NCBI RefSeq assembly: GCF_001423745.1
Contig: NZ_LMPC01000001.1
Span: forward strand, 63,923 to 127,922
Reading direction: 5' to 3'
DNA length: 64,000 nt
Source of the DNA: Arthrobacter sp. Leaf337
Lineage (GTDB): Bacteria; Actinomycetota; Actinomycetes; Actinomycetales; Micrococcaceae
Shown here: one piece after another, positions 17,647 to 25,164 of the stretch
Layout of the letters: every line of letters begins with the position of its first letter
How positions within the stretch are numbered: the first letter of the stretch is position 1
The notes under the pieces: model-generated
Databases searched by the model: none
The model's input: only the letters and a program-made list of their open reading frames with translations
Told to the model about the DNA's origin: nothing
Position numbers and translations under genes: made by a program

Positions 17647-18357
17647 CTACCCCGCCGTCGTGTGAAGGTTGCCGAACAACATGAAACGGGTACTGCCCGT
17701 GCCCGTCGCTGACGTCGTCAGGGTCACCGAATCGGCGCCCCTGACAAAACGGACCGCCCGTTGTCCCTCCGCTGCAGGCGCAGGCTCGGACCAGAAGTTG
17801 AGTTTTCCGAGCTGCTGCTGAAAATGGCCCACCACCGAGTCCTGGCCGACCGTCGATATGGCATCCGCCGTCACCTGCAGCACCGTGTCAGCCGCGGACA
17901 CACCCGTGGATACGACAACCGTTCCGTCAGGGAAGCGGAGGGAATCCGCGGGGAAGCCGGCCACGATCTTCCCTTGGGCCGAGGCTGTTGGCGGTAGCGG
18001 CATGCTGACCAGTGCCGCCGGCGGGGACGGCACCGGAAGGCCAGTGGGTGCCGCTGCAATAGGGGGAAGAACTTCCTGCAACCCGGAGGCCGGTGCGGGG
18101 CTTCCCGTTGAATCACCTGTTCCGGGAGACTGACCGTTCCCGCTGTCTGTCGCCGCTCCTGGCGCGGCGGTTGCCCCTGCGTGCGGGCCTCCTGGCACCG
18201 GCAAGGCTTCCGTGCCGGCCGGGGCCGGAGTGACGGTGCTTGACTGAGCCGACGAACTTGCGTCCGGGGGTCCCGCCAGCTGATCGAAGGCAACAGCGGC
18301 ACCACCAAGCGCTGCTGCGACACTCACCCCCACGATGACAAGCCTCTTCGCTAACAT
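17647..18357 (-). CDS. Secreted Pro/Ala/Ser-rich hypothetical protein
   Basis: 236 residues. An N-terminal signal or anchor helix (LVIVGVSVAAALGGAAVAF) is followed by about 100 residues of low-complexity Pro/Ala/Gly/Ser/Thr linker. The folded C-terminal part of about 100 residues (KIVAGFPADSLRFPDGTVVV ... QQLGKLNFWSEPAPAAEGQR ... STRFMLFGNLHT) has no family I recognise. Its composition suits a cell-wall-spanning tether with an outer domain. It is first in the operon with the MFS and propeller genes. No promoter could be assigned with confidence in 18358-18487. Confidence 0.65.
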   Translation of the reverse strand: MLAKRLVIVGVSVAAALGGAAVAFDQLAGPPDASSSAQSSTVTPAPAGTEALPVPGGPHAGATAAPGAATDSGNGQSPGTGDSTGSPAPASGLQEVLPPIAAAPTGLPVPSPPAALVSMPLPPTASAQGKIVAGFPADSLRFPDGTVVVSTGVSAADTVLQVTADAISTVGQDSVVGHFQQQLGKLNFWSEPAPAAEGQRAVRFVRGADSVTLTTSATGTGSTRFMLFGNLHTTAG

Positions 18358-18487
18358 TGGGCCCCCGCCTCCCGTTCAGGCGTTGAAGACCAACGCGCCT
18401 GCGATTCCGGCAGCCTCGGCCGCCTTGGGCACAGTCTGACACCGGGACAGACAGCTTCGATAGAGTGGCGCTACCTGCTTTTCCGGC

Positions 18488-19444
18488 CTACCACCGGCCG
18501 TTGCGGGGCCGCGGCTGGCAGACGGGGCAGGTGTAGGAGGACCGGTTCATGAATTGTTCGCGCTTCATGAGGCTCACTATTCCTGCAGCTGCGCAGCGCT
18601 TGCACTCCTGATTTTCCCTACCGTAGGCGTTAAGGGACCGGTCAAAGTATCCCGAGGCGCCGTTGACGTTGACGTAGAGGGAGTCGAAGCTGGTCCCGCC
18701 CGCCGCCAGCGCATCCAGCATGACCTCGCGCGCGGCGTCAAGAACCCTTAGGGCATCGCCGCGGCGGAGCGTATCGGTGGGTCGGGCGTAGTGGAGGCGG
18801 GCGCGCCACAGCGCCTCATCTGCGTAGATGTTGCCGATGCCGGAAACCAGCCCTTGGTCCAGGAGCGCCCGCTTCAACCCCGTCTTCCGGTTCCGCAAGC
18901 GCCGGTAAAAGGAATCGAAGGAAAAGTGCGGGTCCAGGGGATCCCGGGCAATGTGAGCGGCTTCCTCGGCAATGTACGGCGCGGGCACCTCACCCAGGCC
19001 GCCGGGTCCGCCGTCGGCCGTGGGAACCAGCGACGTCACGAACAGGCCCCCAAAAATGCGTTGATCCACGAACCTGAGCTGTTCCGGCATGCCGTCAACA
19101 GGGCTCAGCCGCAGACGGATCTTCAGGTGCTTTTCGTCCGGCACGCCGGAATCCTGCATCAGCAGCTGGCCGCTCATTCCCAGGTGCGCCATCAGGGCGA
19201 CGGCAGGCCGGTCGGTGCCCGACGGCGCTGTTACCGACTCCTCCAGGGGGAGCCAGAGGAACTTTCCGCGGCGCACCACATCCAGGACCCGGGCGCCCTC
19301 AAGATTGCCCGCGAAGTCCTCGGCGCCGAGTGCATGCCGGCGGATGGAACGCGGATCCAGGATGTCAACGGAGGTGATGGTCCTGCCGCGGACCCAGCTC
19401 ACCAGGCCGCGGCGGACAACTTCGACTTCCGGCAGTTCGGGCAC
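18488..19444 (-). CDS. mutM: Formamidopyrimidine-DNA glycosylase MutM/Fpg
   Basis: 318 residues from GTG 19444. The mature N-terminus must be [13 protein letters not shown], since Pro2 is the catalytic Schiff-base nucleophile and Glu3 the acid, which fixes this start against a 40-residue longer frame. The C-terminal zinc finger has Cys pairs in CKRC and CPVC ([12 protein letters not shown] ... [11 protein letters not shown]). It removes 8-oxoguanine and formamidopyrimidines. It begins 7 nt after the rnc stop on the same strand, the conserved rnc-mutM order. At about 318 residues it is somewhat longer than E. coli Fpg (269), with insertions around [13 protein letters not shown] and [12 protein letters not shown]. 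Confidence 0.95.
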   Translation of the reverse strand: MPELPEVEVVRRGLVSWVRGRTITSVDILDPRSIRRHALGAEDFAGNLEGARVLDVVRRGKFLWLPLEESVTAPSGTDRPAVALMAHLGMSGQLLMQDSGVPDEKHLKIRLRLSPVDGMPEQLRFVDQRIFGGLFVTSLVPTADGGPGGLGEVPAPYIAEEAAHIARDPLDPHFSFDSFYRRLRNRKTGLKRALLDQGLVSGIGNIYADEALWRARLHYARPTDTLRRGDALRVLDAAREVMLDALAAGGTSFDSLYVNVNGASGYFDRSLNAYGRENQECKRCAAAGIVSLMKREQFMNRSSYTCPVCQPRPRNGRW

Positions 19445-19451
19445 GAAGAAC

Positions 19452-20174
19452 CTAGAGGCCGGCTTCGGATTCCGCCGGAACGTTTGCCGGGCCCGCAGTC
19501 GACAGCTTCCGCCAGGCATCGGCTGCGGCTTCCTGCTCGGCTTCCTTCTTGGAGCGTCCGGCACCCTGCCCGTAATCGGTCCCGCCGATCCGGAGCACCG
19601 CTACGAACGTCCGCGCGTGGTCCGGGCCTGAACCCTCCACCGCGTAGTAGATGCTGCCCAGCTGGCGGCTGGCTGCGAGCTCCTGGATGCTGGTCTTCCA
19701 GTCGGTGCCTGCGCCGAGCGCCGCGGCATCCTGAAGCAGCGGACCGATCAGCCGCATGACCAGTTGACGGGCCGTCTCGATGTCGTTGGACACGTAGGTG
19801 GCGCCAATGAGCGCTTCCATGGTGTCGGCGAGGATGGACGCCTTGTTCTTGCCGTCGGTGAGCTTTTCGCCCTGTCCGAGGTAGATGTAGTCGCCGATGC
19901 CCAGGCTGCGGCCGATTCCTGCAAGCGCCCTGGTGCTCACCACGGCAGAACGCCGCTTGGCAAGGTCACCCTCAGGCAGTGCAGGGTTGTCCCGATACAG
20001 GGCATCGGTCACGGAAAAGCCCAGAATGGAGTCGCCCAGGAACTCGAGGCGCTCATTGGTGGGTATGCCGCCGTTTTCGTAGGCATAGGAGCGATGTGTC
20101 AGAGCAAGACGAAGCGTCCCGGCGTCAATAGAGACACCGAGACGCTTCAAAAGCTCTTCAGTTGAAGACGTCAT
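19452..20174 (-). CDS. rnc: Ribonuclease III
   Basis: 240 residues. The RNase III signature [14 protein letters not shown] near residue 40 carries the catalytic Glu/Asp residues; a second acidic site is in [12 protein letters not shown]. The C-terminal double-stranded-RNA-binding domain ([23 protein letters not shown] ... [21 protein letters not shown]) is complete. It processes rRNA precursors and structured mRNAs. Gene order rpmF-rnc-mutM is the usual actinobacterial arrangement; rpmF ends 18 nt before its start. Confidence 0.96.
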   Translation of the reverse strand: MTSSTEELLKRLGVSIDAGTLRLALTHRSYAYENGGIPTNERLEFLGDSILGFSVTDALYRDNPALPEGDLAKRRSAVVSTRALAGIGRSLGIGDYIYLGQGEKLTDGKNKASILADTMEALIGATYVSNDIETARQLVMRLIGPLLQDAAALGAGTDWKTSIQELAASRQLGSIYYAVEGSGPDHARTFVAVLRIGGTDYGQGAGRSKKEAEQEAAADAWRKLSTAGPANVPAESEAGL

Positions 20175-20192
20175 GTTCAGCCAGTGGGCCGA

Positions 20193-20396
20193 TTAGACGT
20201 CCGCGACCTTGCGGCCCTTGTACTCAAGGAACAGCGCAGTGCCAGCCGAGTCGGTAACGACCTTTGCCTGGTGCGGCAGGCTGTAGGTAACCTGGCCGTT
20301 CTCAACGGTCTTCACCAGGTGGGGGGCGGTTGCCTTCCACTGGGAGCGGCGGGCGCGGGTATTCGAGCGAGACATTTTCCGCTTCGGGACAGCCAC
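20193..20396 (-). CDS. rpmF: 50S ribosomal protein L32 (cysteine-free form)
   Basis: 67 residues starting [20 protein letters not shown], the diagnostic L32 N-terminus. The zinc-ribbon cysteines of C-plus L32 are absent (the segment is [22 protein letters not shown]), so this is the zinc-independent C-minus type. It sits between the DUF177 gene and rnc, as expected. Confidence 0.96.
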   Translation of the reverse strand: MAVPKRKMSRSNTRARRSQWKATAPHLVKTVENGQVTYSLPHQAKVVTDSAGTALFLEYKGRKVADV

Positions 20397-20432
20397 GGCT
20401 AACTCATTTCTCTCTAGAAAAACACTTACAAA

Positions 20433-20981
20433 TCAATTTTGCCGGTCAGGCTTAGCCAGATCAGCTAGGGCAGCCCAGCGAGGATCTACGACCTCGTGGT
20501 GATGCCCCGGCTCGTCTTCCAGGCGTACTCCGCATTCGGAGCAAAGGCCCTGGCAGTCTTCCCGGCACACCGGCTGGAACGGCAGCATGGTTACAACTGC
20601 GTCCCGCAACACCGGCTCAAGATCGATTAAATCGTGCTCGATTCGATATTGCTCTTCTTCGTCTTCTTCAGCGGAGAACTGGGCGTCCTCGTAGAAGAAA
20701 AGTTCTTGCACATTGACCTCGAGGTCATACGCAAGGGGATCCAGGCATCGGCCGCACTCGCCGGTTACTTCGACGTGAACGGTTCCTGATACCAGGATTC
20801 CTTCGTGTACGGCCTCCAGTCGCAGATCCAACTCGACATCCGAGCCTTCCTGCACGCCAATGAGGGCCACACCAAGGTCACTTGGTGCGGGTACATGTTC
20901 CGTCAGCGTCCGCATGCTCCCCGGACTGCGTCCGAGGTCCTTGACGTCGAACGCCAAGGGCGAACTAGCATCTCGTTTAAT
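20433..20981 (-). CDS. DUF177 (YceD-like) protein, probable rRNA/ribosome-linked factor; probable ATT start
   Basis: The conserved body reads SPLAFDVKDLGRSPGSMRTL, a beta-rich middle (GTVHVEVTGECGRCLDPLAYD), an acidic stretch (SAEEDEEEQY) and a CxxxCxxLCxxCG metal-like motif followed by WAALADL, all DUF177 features. YceD is co-conserved with rpmF and linked to 23S rRNA homeostasis in E. coli and plants. The first conventional start (TTG 20957) lacks a Shine-Dalgarno and cuts conserved residues SSPL. An in-frame ATT at 20979-20981 has a perfect AGGAG 5 nt upstream and adds IKRDASSP. I therefore place the start at ATT, about 182 residues. Confidence 0.8.
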   Translation of the reverse strand: MKRDASSPLAFDVKDLGRSPGSMRTLTEHVPAPSDLGVALIGVQEGSDVELDLRLEAVHEGILVSGTVHVEVTGECGRCLDPLAYDLEVNVQELFFYEDAQFSAEEDEEEQYRIEHDLIDLEPVLRDAVVTMLPFQPVCREDCQGLCSECGVRLEDEPGHHHEVVDPRWAALADLAKPDRQN

Positions 20982-21133
20982 GAGAACTCCTGTTGAACAT
21001 ATGACCGACGTACTATTTTAGCCTGATCTTCCGGATGGACTCAAACCGGGCGAAAGCCACACAGTTCAGCACCGCGGGACAAACAAAGGAATGGGTCGCG
21101 AATCCGGCCGGGGCCGTTGCGTACCGATCAAGC

Positions 21134-21634
21134 CTACCCTCTGCGGGGCTGGTCCGGCGACGACTCGCCCGCAAGCAGCCGCTTCAGCACCGACCTCGGC
21201 ACGTAGTCGGACACACTTCCGCCCAGCGTAAAGACTTCCTTGATTAGCGTGGATGACAAGTGGAGGTAGTGGCCCTCGGTGGGAAGGAAGACTGTTTCCA
21301 CGCCGCTGAGTTGACGGTTCATGGTGGCCATCGGGAGCTCATAGTCAAAGTCTGAGGAAGAACGCAGGCCCTTCACAATGGCGGACACTCCCCGCTGCCT
21401 GCAATATTCCGCGAGCAGGCCCTCCCCCACAGGCTCCACCACGATGCCGCGGAGCGACGCAAGGGTCTCGCGCGCCATGTCGATCCGCTCCTCCAGGGTG
21501 AAACGGTACTTCTTGGCATAGTTGGTGGACACCGCCACAATCACTTCGTCAAAGAGGCCGGCGGCCCTGGCGATGACTTCCAAGTGGCCATTGTGGATCG
21601 GGTCGAAGGAGCCTGGGCAAACGGCGCGTCTCAT
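21134..21634 (-). CDS. coaD: Phosphopantetheine adenylyltransferase
   Basis: 166 residues. The nucleotidyltransferase motif PGSFDPIHNGHLEVI (T/HxGH type) sits at residues 7-21, with YAKKYRFTLEERIDMA and VKGLRSSSDFDYELPMA further on, all CoaD hallmarks. It transfers AMP to 4'-phosphopantetheine, the penultimate step of CoA synthesis. In actinobacteria coaD usually neighbours rsmD; here a three-gene plus-strand insertion separates them. About 150 nt without features separates it from the DUF177 gene. Confidence 0.95.
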   Translation of the reverse strand: MRRAVCPGSFDPIHNGHLEVIARAAGLFDEVIVAVSTNYAKKYRFTLEERIDMARETLASLRGIVVEPVGEGLLAEYCRQRGVSAIVKGLRSSSDFDYELPMATMNRQLSGVETVFLPTEGHYLHLSSTLIKEVFTLGGSVSDYVPRSVLKRLLAGESSPDQPRRG

Positions 21635-21677
21635 GTTCCGAACCTACCTCATGGACGGAGCGGGATAACATGACTGG

Positions 21678-22553
21678 ATGCCCGAGTCGAACATTCCCTT
21701 CACCGTTGCAGGGGGCGTAGTTCTTGTCACCGGAGCCGCCATGGGCATGGGCCGGCTGCACGCCCTCCGTGCCGCCCGGGAAGGCGCCGCAGTGGTGATC
21801 CTGTGGGATGTGGACGGCGTCGGACTGGAACGCGTTGCCGGCGAAGTCACGGCCCTCGGCTCTCGTGCCGTGGCCCGGCAAGTGGATCTTGCGGACCGTG
21901 ACGCCATTGCCGCGGCCGCAAGCGAATGCACGGCGGACGGCCCACTGACGCTGCTGGTGAATAACGCCGGAATCGTGCGCGGTGCCCTGTTCTGGGAGCA
22001 CCGGCCCGCCCCGGACATCGCGTTGACCATGGAGGTCAACGCTCTGGCGCCGATGTACGTCACCTTGGCGTTCCTGCCGGGCATGATGGCCGACGGCGCG
22101 CGCCCCCGCCGGATTTTGAACGTCGCCTCTGCCGCCGGAACAGTGTCAAACCCGCGGATGAGCGTGTATGCAGCTTCCAAGTGGGCCATGGTGGGCTGGA
22201 GCGACTCACTGCGGATCGAACTGGAGCAGGAGGGCTATCGGCATCTCCGGGTCACAACGTTCTGTCCGAGCTACATTTCCACCGGAATGTTCGCCGGCGC
22301 CCGGGGTCCGTTGCTCACGCCGCTCATGACTCCCGATGACGCGGTCCGGCGGTCGTGGCGGGCGATGGCCGCGGGACGCCCGCTCCTGATCGCTCCGGCG
22401 ACGGCCAATCTTGGCAAGGTCCTTCGGGGGATTCTCCCGGTCCGCGCATGGGACTTCATCGGCGGACGAATCTTCCGGATCTACGCGGGCATGGAAAAAT
22501 TCACCGGACGGGCAGAGAACTCCGTCACCAACCGACAGGCAGGCAAACAGTGA
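21678..22553 (+). CDS. Short-chain dehydrogenase/reductase
   Basis: 291 residues. The Rossmann motif TGAAMGMG lies at residues 18-25, NNAG near residue 95, the catalytic Ser in NVASAAG, and YAASK at about 163-167. The C-terminal extension (about residues 215-275, GRPLLIAPATANLGKVLRGI) is typical of SDRs acting on hydrophobic substrates such as acyl or retinol-like alcohols; the substrate is unknown. Its TGA stop overlaps the GTG start of the aminotransferase (GTGA), so the two are co-translated. It is divergent from coaD. Confidence 0.88.
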   Translation: MPESNIPFTVAGGVVLVTGAAMGMGRLHALRAAREGAAVVILWDVDGVGLERVAGEVTALGSRAVARQVDLADRDAIAAAASECTADGPLTLLVNNAGIVRGALFWEHRPAPDIALTMEVNALAPMYVTLAFLPGMMADGARPRRILNVASAAGTVSNPRMSVYAASKWAMVGWSDSLRIELEQEGYRHLRVTTFCPSYISTGMFAGARGPLLTPLMTPDDAVRRSWRAMAAGRPLLIAPATANLGKVLRGILPVRAWDFIGGRIFRIYAGMEKFTGRAENSVTNRQAGKQ

Positions 22554-23758
22554 GCACAACAGTTCCGGCACCGTGGCAGCGGGCAGCGTCGGGAGCCAAC
22601 CTGCTGGCAGCCGACGGCACCCTTGGTGTCACGATCTTCGAGGAGATGACCACCCTCGCGGTCCGGACCGGCGCCATCAACCTTGGCCAGGGCTTCCCCG
22701 ATGAGGACGGCCCGGCGGAAATCAAGGCGGCCGCCCAGGCGGCGATCAGCTCGGGCGCCAACCAGTACGCGCCGGGCAAGGGAATCCTTTCCCTCCGGGA
22801 GGCCATTTCGGCACACCAGCAGCGGTTCTATGGACTGGCCCCGGACCCGGAAACTGAAGTCATTGTTACCACCGGCGCCACCGAAGCCATCGCGGCCTCG
22901 CTGCTGGCCCTGGTGGAGCACGGTGACGAAGTGCTCACGTTCGAACCCTTCTATGACTCCTACGGCGCGATGATCGGGCTGGCAGGAGCCACGCACGTGA
23001 CGGCTCCACTGCTGGCTCCCGATTTCATGCCGGACATGGCTGCCCTGGAAGCGGCCTTCAGCAGCCGCACCAAGGTTGTGCTCATCAACAATCCGCACAA
23101 CCCCACCGGCGCCGTTTTTCCGCGCAAGGTGCTGCAGCGCGTCGTCGAACTTGCTGCCAGGCACAATGCCGTGATCATCACCGATGAGGTGTACGAGCAC
23201 CTGACGTTCGGTGTACAGCACATCCCTGTGGCTACGCTGCCAGGCGCTGCCGGCCGGACCATCACCATTTCCTCGGCAGGCAAGACGTTCTCCTTTACCG
23301 GCTGGAAGATCGGCTGGCTGAGCGGACCCGAACACCTCGTGTCGGCCATCAGGACCGTGAAGCAGTTCCTGAGCTACAGCTCCGGCACGCCGTTCCAGAA
23401 CGCCATCGCCGTGGGGCTGGCCCTTCCGGACGATTTCTACACCGGAATCTCCGAGACCCTCAGGCGGAAGCGGGACATCCTCAGCGACGGGCTCAGGGCT
23501 GCCGGCCTGGACGTGTTCACCCCGCAGGGAACGTATTTCGTGAATGTGGACACAGCCCCGCTGGGGATCTCCGATTCCGTCGACCTGGCCCGGAGGCTTC
23601 CGGACCTGGTGGGCGTCGCTGCAATCCCGGTGCCCGTCTTCTGCCACGCCGCGGGTGCCGAACGGACCCGCAGCCTGCTCCGTTTTGCCTTCTGTAAAAA
23701 GACCGAGGTCCTTGAAGAGGCCGCATCGAGGCTCGCTACGCTCCGCGACAGGCTCTGA
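22550..23758 (+). CDS. Pyridoxal-phosphate aminotransferase, class I/II (methionine/kynurenine aminotransferase-like)
   Basis: 402 residues from GTG 22550, which overlaps the SDR stop; a frame opening at 22355 is only a shadow of the SDR gene. Family marks: AINLGQGFPDEDGP, YAPGKGILSLREAI, the NNPHNPTG cofactor loop, DEVYEHLTF and the PLP lysine in SSAGKTFSFTGWKIGW (about residue 244). The GFPDEDGP and TGWKIGW forms are shared with YbdL-type methionine aminotransferases and KAT. It is probably a 2-oxoacid transaminase with aromatic or methionine preference. It is the middle gene of the SDR/AT/SpeE-like operon. Confidence 0.88.
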   Translation: MSTTVPAPWQRAASGANLLAADGTLGVTIFEEMTTLAVRTGAINLGQGFPDEDGPAEIKAAAQAAISSGANQYAPGKGILSLREAISAHQQRFYGLAPDPETEVIVTTGATEAIAASLLALVEHGDEVLTFEPFYDSYGAMIGLAGATHVTAPLLAPDFMPDMAALEAAFSSRTKVVLINNPHNPTGAVFPRKVLQRVVELAARHNAVIITDEVYEHLTFGVQHIPVATLPGAAGRTITISSAGKTFSFTGWKIGWLSGPEHLVSAIRTVKQFLSYSSGTPFQNAIAVGLALPDDFYTGISETLRRKRDILSDGLRAAGLDVFTPQGTYFVNVDTAPLGISDSVDLARRLPDLVGVAAIPVPVFCHAAGAERTRSLLRFAFCKKTEVLEEAASRLATLRDRL

Positions 23759-23760
23759 CC

Positions 23761-24546
23761 ATGCCTCCGCGGCCCGCAGCAGGGTCACGCTTCCTCCGGA
23801 CCACCGGCCAGCACGCGACCATCGAACCGGACACCTTTACGGAGGGATCCTTTGTGCTGAGTATCGGCGGCGCGGAGCAGTCCCACGTGAATCTCGCCGA
23901 ACCGGGCGAAATATTCTACGAATACCTCCGCCGGATCGGACACGTCGTGGACCTGGCTGCACCTGCGGGCGAGCCCGTGAGCGCCCTGCACCTTGGCGCC
24001 GGGGCGCTGACGCTGGCCCGCTACATCCAGGCGACCCGACCGGGGTCCCTGCAGTACGCCGTGGAGCTCGAGCGGGAGCTGCTGGACTTCGTCCTGCAGC
24101 AGTTGCCGATGCCGGACGGAACGGTGCTGCACACGCTGATCGGCGACGCCCGGGACGCACTGGCGGAGCTCCCGGCTGAGCTGCGTTTCGACGTCGTGAT
24201 CCTGGATATCTTCTCCGGCCCGGAGGCGCCGGCGCACATTGCCTGCGCCGGGTTCTACGCGGAAGCGGCGGCCCGGCTGACGCCACGGGGCGTGCTGATC
24301 GTCAACGTGGGTGATGAGCCCGGGCTGACGCTGGTCCGGAGCCAGGTGGCAGCGTTGCGGCAGGTCATGGGCGGGGTGGCTGCGTTCGCCGAGTCCGGGA
24401 TGTTCGCCGGGCGGCATCCCGGCAACATCATCCTCACAGGCACGCAGGGTCCGTGGCCGGCGGGATGGACCGGGGAGCTGACGGCGCGCGGCCCGCACCC
24501 AGGGACGGTGCTGGCCGGCGTGGACCTCGATACGATCTCAGACTAG
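23761..24546 (+). CDS. Spermidine synthase-like methyltransferase-fold protein
   Basis: 261 residues, starting 2 nt after the aminotransferase stop. The Rossmann core shows LHLGAGALTLARYI (nucleotide loop), AVELERELLDF, LIGDARDAL and FDVVILDIFSGPEAPAHI, matching the SpeE superfamily, but the full polyamine-binding N-terminal domain is short and the usual YQ/GGGDG motif is missing. It may be a decarboxylated-AdoMet or AdoMet-dependent enzyme of unknown substrate rather than a true spermidine synthase. Its TAG stop is directly adjacent to the rsmD stop on the other strand. Confidence 0.75.
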   Translation: MPPRPAAGSRFLRTTGQHATIEPDTFTEGSFVLSIGGAEQSHVNLAEPGEIFYEYLRRIGHVVDLAAPAGEPVSALHLGAGALTLARYIQATRPGSLQYAVELERELLDFVLQQLPMPDGTVLHTLIGDARDALAELPAELRFDVVILDIFSGPEAPAHIACAGFYAEAAARLTPRGVLIVNVGDEPGLTLVRSQVAALRQVMGGVAAFAESGMFAGRHPGNIILTGTQGPWPAGWTGELTARGPHPGTVLAGVDLDTISD

Positions 24547-25125
24547 TCAGCTGCCGCCGCCCACGGGTTCGGCAAACCACAGCTTGGTCTCGCCGTACTT
24601 CTTCTCGGCAAACCGTTCCAAAGACGCCGGCCACCCCGGTTCCGGGCTGCGGGACGAGCGCTCCACAACTACGACGGCGGCCTCCGCCAGGTAAGGTGAC
24701 AGCTCCGCCAGCACAGCGGCCATGGCGGGCTCGTCCAACGGATACGGCGGGTCAAGGAACACAAGGTCCCACAGGGTTCCCGGCACGGTCCGTTCCAGGA
24801 AGGATTCCACCCGGGACCGGTGGACCGACACCGCCTTGCGGCCCACGGACCCGTTAATAAGGTCTGCGTTGCGCTGGCAGACCTCGCTGGCCTTGCCGTC
24901 GAACTCCACGAGGTCAACAGTCTCCGCCCCGCGGCTGGCGCTTTCCACGCCCAGCGCGCCGGATCCCGCATAGAGGTCGAGCACGCGGGCGCCCGCCACC
25001 ACGTTGAAGGCCTCAAGCCGTGAGAAGAGTGCTTCCTTGACTCGGTCGGTGGTGGGACGGGTCATGGACCCGGGCACGCTGACCAGCGGCATTCCCCCGC
25101 CGGTGCCCGCGATGATACGGCTCAT
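24547..25125 (-). CDS. rsmD: 16S rRNA (guanine966-N2)-methyltransferase RsmD
   Basis: 192 residues: MSRIIAGTGGG start, TRPTTDRVKEALFSRLE, the AdoMet loop VLDLYAGSGALGVES, and the catalytic FLDPPYPLDEPAM (DPPY). It methylates G966 of 16S rRNA. The end of the gene touches the convergent SpeE-like gene with no gap. recG follows upstream on the same strand after a 39-nt gap. Confidence 0.95.
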   Translation of the reverse strand: MSRIIAGTGGGMPLVSVPGSMTRPTTDRVKEALFSRLEAFNVVAGARVLDLYAGSGALGVESASRGAETVDLVEFDGKASEVCQRNADLINGSVGRKAVSVHRSRVESFLERTVPGTLWDLVFLDPPYPLDEPAMAAVLAELSPYLAEAAVVVVERSSRSPEPGWPASLERFAEKKYGETKLWFAEPVGGGS

Positions 25126-25164
25126 GCGCGTGCCCCCATGTCGCCTGCAGCTGTGCGTCCTCTC

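Noticed and set aside
22355..22549. Aminotransferase starting at 22355
   Set aside because: The segment is a frame shadow of the SDR gene; the GTG at 22550 is coupled by GTGA and matches the family start.
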